Source of the DNA: Kangiella koreensis DSM 16069
GTDB taxonomy: Bacteria; Pseudomonadota; Gammaproteobacteria; Enterobacterales; Kangiellaceae
DNA length: 64,000 nucleotides
Direction of reading: 5' to 3'
NCBI RefSeq assembly: GCF_000024085.1
Contig: NC_013166.1
Location: 1,860,001 to 1,924,000, forward strand
A program made the position numbers and the translations under genes. A model generated the notes under the pieces. It saw only the letters and a program-made list of their open reading frames with translations. It was not told the DNA's origin and did not search any database. How positions within the stretch are numbered: the first letter of the stretch is position 1; every line of letters begins with the position of its first letter. Positions 33,640 to 42,224 of the stretch are shown here, one piece after another.

Positions 33640-34905
33640 ATGTTCAACTGGGATGATTACAACAAAGAGGAAAAGGCCGAAGCGCCGAAGAAAGCACAAC
33701 CAGCTCCTGCTCCCGTAGTCGAAGAGCAGCAAGAGCAAGCTGCGCCTGCGCAACAGGCAGCGGCTGAACCAAAAGCGACACAAGAAGAATACGTCGAGCC
33801 AGAAGCTTTAGACAATCTTGCTAAAGCACAAGCCGCTTTAGAAGAACTTGACGTAGCGCCTGGTTTGGAAGAATTAGAAATGGGCGCAGCTCGTATTGAA
33901 GTTGATGATAAGAAAATGATCAACTGCCGCGCTGACCTTAACCAGTTAGTACCTTTCAAGTACGACTGGGCATGGCAAAAATATCTGGATGGTTGCTCTA
34001 ACCACTGGATGCCACAAGAAATCAATATGACCAAAGACGTTGCCACCTGGAAAGATCCCAATGGCTTAACTGACGATGAGCGTAAAATTGTTATGCGTTC
34101 TTTGGGTTATTTCTCAACTGCTGACTCATTGGTTGCCAACAATTTGGTACTGGCGATTTATCGCTTAATTACCAATCCTGAGTGCCGTCAGTACATTTTG
34201 CGTCAAGCATTTGAAGAAGCGATTCACACCCACGCCTACCAGTACTGCGTCGAGTCTTTGGGCATGGATGAAGCAGAAGTCTTCAACATGTACCGCGAAG
34301 TACCCAGCATCGCTAAAAAAGCCGCCTGGAGTATCAAGCATACGCAAGGTATCTCTAACCCGACCTTTAAAACGGGAACAGACGAAGCAGACCAGGAATT
34401 GCTACGCAACCTTATCGGCTTCTACTGTGTGACCGAAGGCATTTTCTTCTACTGCGGCTTCACTCAGATTCTGTCTATGGGTCGTCGCAATAAAATGACT
34501 GGTGTTGCAGAACAGTTCCAGTACATCCTGCGCGATGAATCCATGCACTTAAACTTCGGTGTTGACATCATCAACCAGATTAAACTGGAAAACCCACACT
34601 TGTGGACAGCAGAGTTCAAACAAGAAGTCCTGCAAATGATTCTTGAAGGTACTCAGCTCGAAATTGAATACGCACGTGACACAATGCCACGCGGTGTATT
34701 AGGCATGAACGCCGGCATGATGGAAGAATACCTACAGTTCATCTGTAACCGTCGTCTTGCTCAATTGGGTCTACCAGAACAATTCAAAAATGTCTCTAAT
34801 CCATTCCCATGGATGAGCGAAATCATGGACTTGAAGAAAGAGAAAAACTTCTTCGAAACACGCGTGATTGAATATCAAACCGGTGGCGCCCTATCTTGGG
34901 ATTAA
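33640..34905 (+). CDS. nrdB: class Ia ribonucleotide reductase small subunit
   Basis: 421 residues. Provides the di-iron/tyrosyl radical for NrdA. The ferritin-like core contains [26 protein letters not shown] (metal Glu and His plus the probable radical Tyr region), [12 protein letters not shown] and [10 protein letters not shown]. The C-terminus [12 protein letters not shown] is the tail that docks into NrdA. The first ~85 residues are a Gln/Glu/Ala/Pro-rich extension not found in the shorter E. coli protein and are probably disordered. AGAGAGG precedes the ATG. Confidence 0.97.
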   Translation: MFNWDDYNKEEKAEAPKKAQPAPAPVVEEQQEQAAPAQQAAAEPKATQEEYVEPEALDNLAKAQAALEELDVAPGLEELEMGAARIEVDDKKMINCRADLNQLVPFKYDWAWQKYLDGCSNHWMPQEINMTKDVATWKDPNGLTDDERKIVMRSLGYFSTADSLVANNLVLAIYRLITNPECRQYILRQAFEEAIHTHAYQYCVESLGMDEAEVFNMYREVPSIAKKAAWSIKHTQGISNPTFKTGTDEADQELLRNLIGFYCVTEGIFFYCGFTQILSMGRRNKMTGVAEQFQYILRDESMHLNFGVDIINQIKLENPHLWTAEFKQEVLQMILEGTQLEIEYARDTMPRGVLGMNAGMMEEYLQFICNRRLAQLGLPEQFKNVSNPFPWMSEIMDLKKEKNFFETRVIEYQTGGALSWD

Positions 34906-34917
34906 TACCTCCTGAGA

Positions 34918-35010
34918 AATCGCCCAGTTTAACAGTTGGGGGAACAGAGGAGCTAAGAGACGTCTAACTCCTCTTCCAAGAGCCTGGCAAGAAATTGTCA
35001 GGCTTTTTTA
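34918..35010 (+). repeat. 93-bp direct repeat copy A, including the nrdB terminator
   Basis: Begins AATCGCCCAGTTTAAC, contains an AGAGGAG/CTCCTCT stem with an AGACGTCT palindrome in its loop, and ends with the terminator GCCTGGCAA-GAAA-TTGTCAGGC-TTTTTT (one G:U pair). It is identical at 92 of 93 positions to copy B at 38386-38478. Confidence 0.95.
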
Positions 35011-35203
35011 ATGGCATTTATATAATGAGAACTTGAAACAAAACATTGGCAATATCAAGAATAGTATTTGTCAGCAAATTGGCGATGGCGAACTGCATGA
35101 AACAAAAATTTAGAGGTTTATACTTTTATATATCAGGAAACGACCTTTCAGCAAGTTAAGTGAATAGTTGAAAATGGTGCCTAATCTCCGTAACCATGTC
35201 ACT

Positions 35204-35539
35204 CTAATCAATAAGAATCTCTAGGCTATCATCCTTGGTAATATCCAACGAATGACACTCAAGGCATCGTGGCGATGCCTTGAGTGAGAAACAACCACCG
35301 CATGTGCAAGGCCTGATTTTTGCCGTAATCAGCTTTCCTTCATTATCACTCAGCTCAGGCTCCCACTCAAAGTCGAAACTATGATAACCCCATAACTCTA
35401 TAGGTAAATCATCAGGGGCTAACACTTGCTCCTTTCCACAGTCCTGGCAATGAACAACATGACCGGCCATCATTGGGCCTTTGGTAAACTCAAATTGATT
35501 CTTACAACTGTTGCATTGATAGTGATAAAGCTTGCCCAT
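35204..35539 (-). CDS. zinc-ribbon-like protein of unknown function
   Basis: 111 residues with four Cys pairs: CNSC (9-12), CQDC (31-34), CTCGGC (near 78-83) and CLEC (near 92-95). It probably binds two zinc ions in two treble-clef or ribbon units. No family recognised. AGGATTATTT precedes the ATG. It lies within the segment bracketed by the 93-bp repeats, 90 bp downstream of the secreted-protein gene in the same direction. Confidence 0.72.
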   Translation of the reverse strand: MGKLYHYQCNSCKNQFEFTKGPMMAGHVVHCQDCGKEQVLAPDDLPIELWGYHSFDFEWEPELSDNEGKLITAKIRPCTCGGCFSLKASPRCLECHSLDITKDDSLEILID

Positions 35540-35629
35540 AAATAATCCTAAGCGTCTAAAGACTTACCAGTAAATTGAATCTTGCCCCTTAAGCTAATAA
35601 AACAGTGTGTCATTATTGGTGACTGTAGC

Positions 35630-37411
35630 CTAGTGTGATGTTACCGTTACTGTTACTGTCCCGGAGTCACTGCCTCGCTTCCATACGTTATTAGAAGTAT
35701 AGATATCCATTATTTCGTACGCAAAAGTATCTTCGCCGGCAAATCCTTCATTTGGCGTGTACCGTACGAAATTGCCTACAACTTTAGCAGTACCATTTTG
35801 TGGCTGAGTAACTGAATTTACCTTTATTAGATCACCGTCAACGTCAATGTCATTACTGGTTACATTAATTTCAACGGCTGTTCCGTTAGAAGATACCGAA
35901 TCATTTATAGCTTGTGGCGGAGTATTGGGCCCATTTTCACAGCCAGCGAAATCCCAGCAGCTATACTGCTTAGAAAAACCTAGACTTTTTATGCGTAAAA
36001 ACCCTCCCAGATCATTCAAACCATACATTAAAAGATGTTTAGCCTCAATTTTTGAATCTACACCAAGACTAGAGAATTTACTTGCAGGTAGATAGGTTTC
36101 AACGGTGTTGTTTCCTAAAGTAAAGGCGACTGGCTGATTACCAAATAATCCCATATCTATACCTTCTTCAGTATAAAACCCAATCGAGTATCCAAAATCA
36201 CCAACGGGCACAGTGTCAACTTCAAATTTAAAATTCAACCCCTCATAAATATTATTGTTATCTTTGTCTATCGGCTCTTCTGTAAAATTGCCAATATATA
36301 TCAAGTCATCACGTTCCCACGCGTCTTTCGAGTAGTATTGGGTAGCTTTGAGTTCATGAAATGATTTTAAATACCTGCCATTTAAATCAACCCTTACAAA
36401 CTCCAGGTTAAAAGTTCCAGAGTAGTCTAGCTCTCTAATCTTCTCACCCTGAAACTTCAGTAATAGCTCCCCGCTTGAAGCTAATATTTTCTCATGTGAC
36501 TCAAGGTAATCATCCCCAATATTTAACTTGCCATAGAAATAAAAGTAGTCCGATTCTGAAAAGAAGCCTGTATATGGAAAAGAAATAATTAACTCGTCTT
36601 TATACCCATCATTGTCTTCATCAGTAACTGTCTCTATAAAGTTCAAGTCAACAAACAGTTTTTCATCTTTTACGCTGACGGTTTCTGTAAACTTTCCTTC
36701 ATACAACATTCCATTTGAGTTCGTTCCAGATATTTCAACCATAACCCTATACACACCAGCAGATTCAAAATTAGTAATAAGGTCATAATGACCATCTCCA
36801 CCAGTCATATCGGTATCATTACCATCATCCTTTATACTGAAGCTCTCCACTAAATCAGTGTCCTTATAAATATCAACAAGAACGGTTGCAGTCGTAAGAT
36901 GGGTATTACTTTCATTTAAATATAAGCTTATGGGAATAGATTTCCCTGAATATACTCCTTTGCCAGGCTCGCCAACAAAAAGCTTGAAATGAATATTGGA
37001 ATCTAAAATACGAAGTGATATCGGAACACGTGATGCAGCGGATGAGCCTCTTACAGTATATGTCCCAAGGGGAGCATTTGAACTGTCTATAATCCAAGCA
37101 TCGAAGGGAGCCACAAGAGCTTTCAATTCATGGTCAACTGTATGTGAGGTAAAAGTGAAGCCATGTGATTCAGAATTTAAGCTGTTAACAATTGTTCCAT
37201 CAGGAAGGGTTACCTCAATATCACTACTCGGAATATCGTCATTGTTCGGTAAAATAATATGTATATCCCTTCCTGTTGTTACTAAGAAATCTTCAGAAAA
37301 CTCTCCATTAGTTACCTCAGCAGTCTTATTGATTTGAAGGGGTAGAATTACCGCTGCATAAGAGCCTGGATATACAAGAAGTATAAAAATCATCATTACC
37401 AACTGCTTCAT
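35630..37411 (-). CDS. secreted protein with choice-of-anchor X-like region and cadherin/Ig-like domain
   Basis: 593 residues. Signal peptide at the start (VMMIFILLVYPGSYA). The middle part (about 150-240, with DDGNDTDMTGGDGHYD) resembles the choice-of-anchor X/VWA-linked beta module. Residues about 500-590 form a cadherin-like/tandem-95 Ig repeat (NDSVSSNGTAVEINVTSNDI and RYTPNEGFAGEDTFAYEI). Such modules bind Ca2+ and occur in surface adhesins. There is no visible C-terminal anchor, so it is probably released or surface-bound by another route. AGGAGA precedes the ATG. Confidence 0.78.
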   Translation of the reverse strand: MKQLVMMIFILLVYPGSYAAVILPLQINKTAEVTNGEFSEDFLVTTGRDIHIILPNNDDIPSSDIEVTLPDGTIVNSLNSESHGFTFTSHTVDHELKALVAPFDAWIIDSSNAPLGTYTVRGSSAASRVPISLRILDSNIHFKLFVGEPGKGVYSGKSIPISLYLNESNTHLTTATVLVDIYKDTDLVESFSIKDDGNDTDMTGGDGHYDLITNFESAGVYRVMVEISGTNSNGMLYEGKFTETVSVKDEKLFVDLNFIETVTDEDNDGYKDELIISFPYTGFFSESDYFYFYGKLNIGDDYLESHEKILASSGELLLKFQGEKIRELDYSGTFNLEFVRVDLNGRYLKSFHELKATQYYSKDAWERDDLIYIGNFTEEPIDKDNNNIYEGLNFKFEVDTVPVGDFGYSIGFYTEEGIDMGLFGNQPVAFTLGNNTVETYLPASKFSSLGVDSKIEAKHLLMYGLNDLGGFLRIKSLGFSKQYSCWDFAGCENGPNTPPQAINDSVSSNGTAVEINVTSNDIDVDGDLIKVNSVTQPQNGTAKVVGNFVRYTPNEGFAGEDTFAYEIMDIYTSNNVWKRGSDSGTVTVTVTSH

Positions 37412-37549
37412 TGCTTTATTCTCCTACTAAAGAGTCCATTCAATACCCGGCAAGCAATTATAACTTACGCACCGAAGACATTTGAAATTGCAGCATCACC
37501 TTTAAAAAGGGCTATTAAACTTAGAACTATATTCTTTAAAAGAATACAA

Positions 37550-38080
37550 CTACTGAGGTTTCCGAGTGAGTTTTGACCAATTTACTTCATAAGAGCTAGT
37601 TAACTTACCCTCGCCGAACCGCTCAACATAATAGAAAATGATATGGTTATTATAGCCACGCCCATAAACTTCCACCTCCCAGCGGTTCTCAGCAAAAACA
37701 TCAAACGCGACCTTTCTCCTATTTCTTATATCGAATCCCAAACTCAGTGGCATCCCAGCTTCATACAATAATGCTCTCACATCCTCTTCAAGTGAATCTG
37801 AAGGATAAGAGTATCTGTCAGGTGCACGATACAAATATACAACTAAGGCGATGCCGATAAAGCTAAAGAAGAACATGGAGAAGAAATATTTTTGTTTCTT
37901 TCGAAAAAGTAAGAGCCCTGTGGGGATTAGTATGACAAGACTAATGCCAAGAGATATAGCGGCATAGATAGGTTCTTGTATAAATACACCGACTCCCCAG
38001 CTATGTGGAGCAGCAATATAGAACACTCCGGCACCAACGAGAAGTGCGATCAAAGCCTGTATTAGAAAGTTCCAATTCAA
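37550..38080 (-). CDS. hypothetical three-helix membrane protein
   Basis: About 176 residues from a TTG at 38080, chosen because AAGGA lies 7 nt upstream and the protein then begins MNWNFLIQ directly before the first helix. A TTG at 38122 gives 190. No ATG is available. Three hydrophobic segments near the N-terminus, then a soluble C-terminal half rich in Tyr and Arg (RKVAFDVFAENRWEVEVYGRGYN region). No family recognised. It is the upstream gene of the bracketed insert, and the start codon assignment is tentative. Confidence 0.65.
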   Translation of the reverse strand: MNWNFLIQALIALLVGAGVFYIAAPHSWGVGVFIQEPIYAAISLGISLVILIPTGLLLFRKKQKYFFSMFFFSFIGIALVVYLYRAPDRYSYPSDSLEEDVRALLYEAGMPLSLGFDIRNRRKVAFDVFAENRWEVEVYGRGYNNHIIFYYVERFGEGKLTSSYEVNWSKLTRKPQ

Positions 38081-38502
38081 ATACTCATCCTTAGTTACTG
38101 TCAACCATCCTTCAAGACTCAATCAGTGTTATCAACCACTGAGCTTTACATTGAGCTGACTTAATTTATTTAACCAATATCTTATCACTCGTATTAATAA
38201 ATTGTAGGCATATATTAGACATATTGATACCTTAGATATTACATTTTTAAATCAACAAGTTAACAAGAAATTTGCCAGTTTAAAATCTCTTGTTATATGT
38301 TGCTTAATCTCACTTTATATGTCGCAAAGGTTCATAACTTGTTAAATGCAAATAAAGGCAATCTAATCTTATGTGTCGGTTTACGAATCGCCCAGTTTAA
38401 CAGTTGGGGGAACAGAGGAGCTAAGAGACGTCTAACTCCTCTTCCAAGAGCCTGACAAGAAATTGTCAGGCTTTTTTATTGGTTCCAATAGGATAAAATC
38501 AA
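38081..38502. other. AT-rich intergenic segment ending in repeat copy B
   Basis: No gene seen in 38123-38385, which is clearly more AT-rich than its surroundings. The remainder is the 93-bp repeat copy B and the leader of the NERD gene. Confidence 0.6.
38386..38478 (+). repeat. 93-bp direct repeat copy B
   Basis: Same orientation as copy A, with one difference: an A in place of the G in the terminator stem, which makes the stem GCCTGACAA/TTGTCAGGC fully paired. It has no upstream plus-strand gene to terminate, so it looks like a displaced duplicate of the nrdB terminator region. The NERD gene starts 25 bp after it. Confidence 0.95.
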
Positions 38503-39150
38503 ATGGATTTACTAAGTGTTTTATTTAATTCGGCATGGCAAATCTTGATCCACTTTTGGTGGCTATTCCCGATAATAATGTTTCTAGGCTTCCTGCAATC
38601 ACCCTACATCAAAGGCAAGGTTGGAGAAAGGCGCGTCAAGTCGGTTTCATCTAGGTTAGACCCAAACCAGTATACTATCTTCCATGATGTTACTTTACCG
38701 ACCACCAATGGAACCACACAAATTGATCACATCATCATTTCGAGGCAAGGTATTTTTGTTATAGAAACAAAAAACTATTCCGGTTGGATCTTTGGCTCAG
38801 AAAAGAGTCGCTTCTGGACTCAAGTTATTTATAAAGCCAAAAACAAGTTTCAGAATCCTTTATTGCAAAACTATAAGCACATCAAAACCCTTCAAAAATT
38901 GCTACAGCTACCGATTCACTATTTTCACTCTGTAATAGTCTTTGCTGATGATTCAAAATTTAAGACTCAGTTACCTGCCAATATCATCAAGGATTATCAG
39001 CTAAAAAACTATATTAGCCGGTTTGAAGAAAACCTATTAGATGCACAGCAGGTGATTGATATTAGATGTAAAGTAGAAGACAACCGCTTACAACAGGGTT
39101 TTAGAACCAATCAGGCACACATTCAAAACTTATCCAAGGACAAGCACTAA
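38503..39150 (+). CDS. NERD (nuclease-related) domain membrane protein
   Basis: 215 residues. One N-terminal hydrophobic segment (about 8-28) is followed by a NERD domain: GKVGERRV, QIDHIIISRQGIFVIETKNYSG (Asp, then E-x-K of the PD-(D/E)xK fold), and SVIVFADDS. NERD proteins are predicted endonuclease-like enzymes of unclear role. The topoisomerase zinc finger often found at the C-terminus is absent. AGGATAAAATC precedes the ATG. It would have followed nrdB directly before the insert arrived. Confidence 0.88.
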   Translation: MDLLSVLFNSAWQILIHFWWLFPIIMFLGFLQSPYIKGKVGERRVKSVSSRLDPNQYTIFHDVTLPTTNGTTQIDHIIISRQGIFVIETKNYSGWIFGSEKSRFWTQVIYKAKNKFQNPLLQNYKHIKTLQKLLQLPIHYFHSVIVFADDSKFKTQLPANIIKDYQLKNYISRFEENLLDAQQVIDIRCKVEDNRLQQGFRTNQAHIQNLSKDKH

Positions 39151-39183
39151 CCTTTCCACCGGCCAAGGGACAGCTAAGTTACA

Positions 39184-39627
39184 CTAATGATTATAAGGTC
39201 CATTTTTATTATTGGTCTTTATCAGACCCTTCTGAATTAAAACCACCACGCACACAGCAAACACGACTGCTAACAAGATCGGCAAGGGTATCGATTGACT
39301 CAACTGAGTTAGCAACGCAGATTTAGGCAGTAATAGGAAAAATCCGATGACGCTAGCAAGGGCCATTAATGAGCATAGTAGATAGGTTAATAGCTTACTG
39401 GCTCGCTGCCTGCTATGACGCTGGCTAATGTGTTTAGTTACTCTGTCTGCAAGCAAGGGCGGTGGTTGTATTTCAGGCTGCTGCTTCAATAACTCATAAA
39501 GCTGCTGATATTCCCTTATCTCGTTTTCATCACTCTGCTGTGCTTCATCAACGGATTCACCTGAAGCAGTCTTATCCATGGCCTGTTCTTGAATACGCCA
39601 CAATTCTTTATCGATGTCGTTACTCAT
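39184..39627 (-). CDS. probable anti-sigma factor, membrane
   Basis: 147 residues with a hydrophilic Glu/Gln-rich N-terminal half and two hydrophobic segments in the second half. It overlaps the ECF sigma gene by 4 bp and is translated after it, the standard place for a cognate anti-sigma factor that holds sigma at the membrane. No HxxxCxxC zinc motif is present, so it is not a ZAS-type anti-sigma. The assignment rests on context and topology. Confidence 0.7.
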   Translation of the reverse strand: MSNDIDKELWRIQEQAMDKTASGESVDEAQQSDENEIREYQQLYELLKQQPEIQPPPLLADRVTKHISQRHSRQRASKLLTYLLCSLMALASVIGFFLLLPKSALLTQLSQSIPLPILLAVVFAVCVVVLIQKGLIKTNNKNGPYNH

Positions 39628-40172
39628 AAATATTCTCTCTTAGCTTTCAGTATTTGTTTTAAGCGGCTCCTGGCTCGAAACAGATGACTTTTGATGGTGC
39701 CCTGGGGTAACTCTGTTATTTCGGAAATTTCGGACAAGGTTAGCTCTTCCAGGTGATATAGGCTGATTATCGTTTGCTGGATAACCGGCAGTTGTTTCAT
39801 TGCAGTGTGCATCTGCTGCTTTAGCTGTCTGTTTTGAAGTTCTTTATGCTGTGAGTTTCCAGTTTCATTTTCTACAGCCTCAGTTTCAATATCAACTTCA
39901 TCAAGCTGCCTGTCCTGCTTTTGTAAAAAGCGTACTGCAAAATGATAAGCAATTCGGCCAATCCAGGTGGATAGCTGACTCCCCCCTTTATATTGACCCA
40001 ACTTATTATAGACCTGCAAAAACACCTCCTGACTTAACTCAAGGGTATCTTCAGAATTTTGGACCAGTTTTGAAACAATGTGCCAGACTAACTTTTGATA
40101 TTGCTTAACCAATTCATCAAAACTTCCCGGTTCATTATTCAAAACTCTTTTGACAAGAGTTAAGTCATTCAT
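39624..40172 (-). CDS. ECF family RNA polymerase sigma factor
   Basis: 182 residues. Sigma region 2 (FDELVKQYQKLVWHIVSKLVQN and SQEVFLQVYNKLGQYKGG) and region 4 HTH (LEELTLSEISEITELPQGTIKSHLFRARSRLK) are both clear, with a charged linker. The predicted promoter at 40178-40207 puts transcription start at or within 1-2 nt of the ATG, so the mRNA may be leaderless. The same promoter words stand in front of the divergent DUF6249 gene, pointing to autoregulation and a small regulon. Confidence 0.94.
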   Translation of the reverse strand: MNDLTLVKRVLNNEPGSFDELVKQYQKLVWHIVSKLVQNSEDTLELSQEVFLQVYNKLGQYKGGSQLSTWIGRIAYHFAVRFLQKQDRQLDEVDIETEAVENETGNSQHKELQNRQLKQQMHTAMKQLPVIQQTIISLYHLEELTLSEISEITELPQGTIKSHLFRARSRLKQILKAKREYL

Positions 40173-40177
40173 ACCTA

Positions 40178-40207
40178 AATAGATGCAGCAAATAGACTAT
40201 CGGTTGC
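40178..40207 (-). promoter_or_regulatory. ECF-type promoter of the sigma factor gene
   Basis: Minus strand: GCAACC (-35), 16-nt spacer, CATCTATT (-10). GCAACC/GGAACC-like -35 elements are typical of ECF sigma promoters. Confidence 0.65.
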
Positions 40208-40225
40208 AATTTATTAAAAAAAAGT

Positions 40226-40255
40226 GCAACCGAACTCGAATAGATGGTATCTATT
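40226..40255 (+). promoter_or_regulatory. matching ECF-type promoter of the DUF6249 gene
   Basis: Plus strand: GCAACC, 16-nt spacer, TATCTATT. The -35 hexamer, the following GA, the spacer length and the ATCTATT core are identical to the minus-strand promoter 18 bp away. Confidence 0.65.
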
Positions 40256-40294
40256 ATTATAGACATTCATTGAAATCCTTTTTGCGAGGCGTTT

Positions 40295-40627
40295 ATGTTC
40301 GACATTATTGCCATACTTATCCCGGTCATACTAGCTATATGTATCGTCATTATTGTGCGAATTATTAATGATACCAGTTTACGAAAACGCCTTGCAGAAA
40401 CACAAACCGAAAAAGAGGTTGTTGATTCATTACTCGACAGCCAGGCCGAACAAGGCCGCCGCTCGCTATTTTGCTGGGGAATAACCGTTGTCATGGCTGG
40501 TGCAGCTATGGTCATCATTGGTCTATTCGAACTTGGCGCAGATGAACCTCTGTCTTATGGCATTATCTTTATTGCTGCGGGACTAGCCCTTTTGTTTTGC
40601 CATCAATTCTTGAGAATTAAGCGGTAA
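40295..40627 (+). CDS. DUF6249-like small membrane protein
   Basis: 110 residues: an N-terminal hydrophobic segment (5-22), a charged stretch (LRKRLAETQTEKEVVDSLLDSQAEQGRRS), then two hydrophobic helices and a basic tail. This matches the DUF6249 pattern often encoded beside ECF sigma factors. Its promoter copies the sigma gene promoter, so it is a likely sigma target, perhaps part of the envelope stress output or a feedback component. GAGG precedes the ATG. Confidence 0.75.
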   Translation: MFDIIAILIPVILAICIVIIVRIINDTSLRKRLAETQTEKEVVDSLLDSQAEQGRRSLFCWGITVVMAGAAMVIIGLFELGADEPLSYGIIFIAAGLALLFCHQFLRIKR

Positions 40628-40701
40628 CCATAACCGCTAACGTTTAACTCGGTTAAACACAACTTCTAACCTTTAACTTCCATCACATTAAGGAACTTAC
40701 T

Positions 40702-42138
40702 ATGTTTATAAAACATACGCTCGCGCTCGCCTGTATGATATGCACGACAGCCTGCTCGGCCAGTAGCAATCCAGCTAAAACACAAGCGTCGACACAAGAC
40801 TTTACTGCTCCGCCACAGGTGCAAAAAATCGTCAAGCACTACGCAGAAACAGCTAAGATACCAGGCGTCGCCGTTGCTTACATCAAAGACGGCAAAACTC
40901 AATGGGTATCGCTGTATGGCGAGGCCAGTGAGGAAAACCCGGTCAAAGAAACAACACTATTTAACGTGGCCTCACTAACCAAACCAGTATTTAGCATGCT
41001 GACCCTGCAATTAGTAGAGGAAGGCAAGCTCACTTTAGATGAATCTCTGTCACAATATTGGGTTGATCCCGATGTTAAGAGCGACCCAAGACATAATGAA
41101 CTCACAGCAAGGTTGGTGCTTAGCCATCAAACGGGCTTTCCTAATTGGCGTAGAGACAAGCCTCTTGCCTTCATGTTCAGTCCAGGCGAGCGTCACGAAT
41201 ACTCTGGCGAAGGCTTTGATTATTTACGCAAAGCCGTTGAAGTGAACACAGATATGACAATGCCAAAGCTTATGACAGACTACATCACTAAGCCACTGGC
41301 AATGAACAACACTTATTTTGGCTGGCAACCTGACAAGGATGCCAGTATAGCGACACGTTATGATGAAGCAGCTCAAGAAATCGAACATAAACCTTTTTAT
41401 AAAGATAGCTATTCAGCTGCCTGCTGCACCCTGACAACCATCAATGATTATTCAAAGTTCATCGCCTGGGTTGGGCAAGGAGCTGGGCTATCTGATGAGC
41501 TATTGTCAGACGTTCAAACATTGCAATCCCAACATGACAATCCAGTAGAGTATTATGGCCTTGGCTGGCGATTGATTAAGTTACCTGAGACAACCTATCT
41601 AATGCATGACGGTCGCGAGCCTGGCGTGCGAGCTTTTGCAACGGTCGCACCTGAAACCGGCGAAGGTTTAGTGATTCTTACCAACAGCTCTAATGGTGAA
41701 CTGCTCTATCGACCTTTGATTGAATCAACACTATCAGTTCAGAATGACTATTTAGCTCAGACTGATAAGGATGCCTGGGTGTATTTGACCTCAGTACCGA
41801 AAGAAGTCCAACCAAGAATGATACAGTTTATTGCTAAGTCTCCTTCATTCGTATCAAAAGCCTTATATGCAGCTAACGAGGCAGTGTTTACACAGTCGGG
41901 ACTACAAGACAAAAATTCATCAACTTTAAAAAAGAAAGCTGAAAATCAGATTGATAATTATGTCTTAGGAATGGTAGATGGGAAGTATGACGGCCAGACC
42001 TTTATCAACATTATGAGTGCCTTAAGCCAGTCCTTGGATGATACGGTATTACTAAAACATGATCTCAATGAGGTCGTAACAGTAGATGGATGGGTTGCGT
42101 TATTAAAGCAAACGACTGAAGCTAGTAAAGTAAAGTGA
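40702..42138 (+). CDS. serine hydrolase, beta-lactamase/class C PBP family, exported
   Basis: 478 residues with a signal peptide and possible lipobox Cys (TTAC, C18). The catalytic SxxK is S91-LTK94 in FNVASLTKPVFS. The second motif position reads YSGEGFDY. Family members act as esterases, D-aminopeptidases or penicillin-binding-like hydrolases. Residues beyond about 360 form an additional C-terminal domain without recognised function. TAAGGAA precedes the ATG. It is 75 bp from the DUF6249 gene, so it might share the ECF-driven transcript. Confidence 0.9.
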   Translation: MFIKHTLALACMICTTACSASSNPAKTQASTQDFTAPPQVQKIVKHYAETAKIPGVAVAYIKDGKTQWVSLYGEASEENPVKETTLFNVASLTKPVFSMLTLQLVEEGKLTLDESLSQYWVDPDVKSDPRHNELTARLVLSHQTGFPNWRRDKPLAFMFSPGERHEYSGEGFDYLRKAVEVNTDMTMPKLMTDYITKPLAMNNTYFGWQPDKDASIATRYDEAAQEIEHKPFYKDSYSAACCTLTTINDYSKFIAWVGQGAGLSDELLSDVQTLQSQHDNPVEYYGLGWRLIKLPETTYLMHDGREPGVRAFATVAPETGEGLVILTNSSNGELLYRPLIESTLSVQNDYLAQTDKDAWVYLTSVPKEVQPRMIQFIAKSPSFVSKALYAANEAVFTQSGLQDKNSSTLKKKAENQIDNYVLGMVDGKYDGQTFINIMSALSQSLDDTVLLKHDLNEVVTVDGWVALLKQTTEASKVK

Positions 42139-42150
42139 GGTGGATACATT

Positions 42151-42207
42151 AAGTGCAGTATTGCACTTCACAAATCAAAGCAGCGCCCCTATCATCGGTG
42201 CTGCTTT
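42151..42207 (+). terminator. two hairpins at the 3' end of the serine hydrolase gene
   Basis: AAGTGCA/TGCACTT (42151-42168) then AAAGCAGC/GCTGCTTT (42178-42207). Neither has a proper T-run, so termination efficiency is uncertain. They lie between convergent genes. Confidence 0.5.
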
Positions 42208-42224
42208 ACCATTTATAAATATTG

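Noticed and set aside
33657..34061. Long minus-strand ORF (134 codons) over the nrdB N-terminus
   Set aside because: It arises from the Ala/Gln-rich codons of the NrdB extension read backwards. The Ser/Cys/Ala-rich product is not protein-like.
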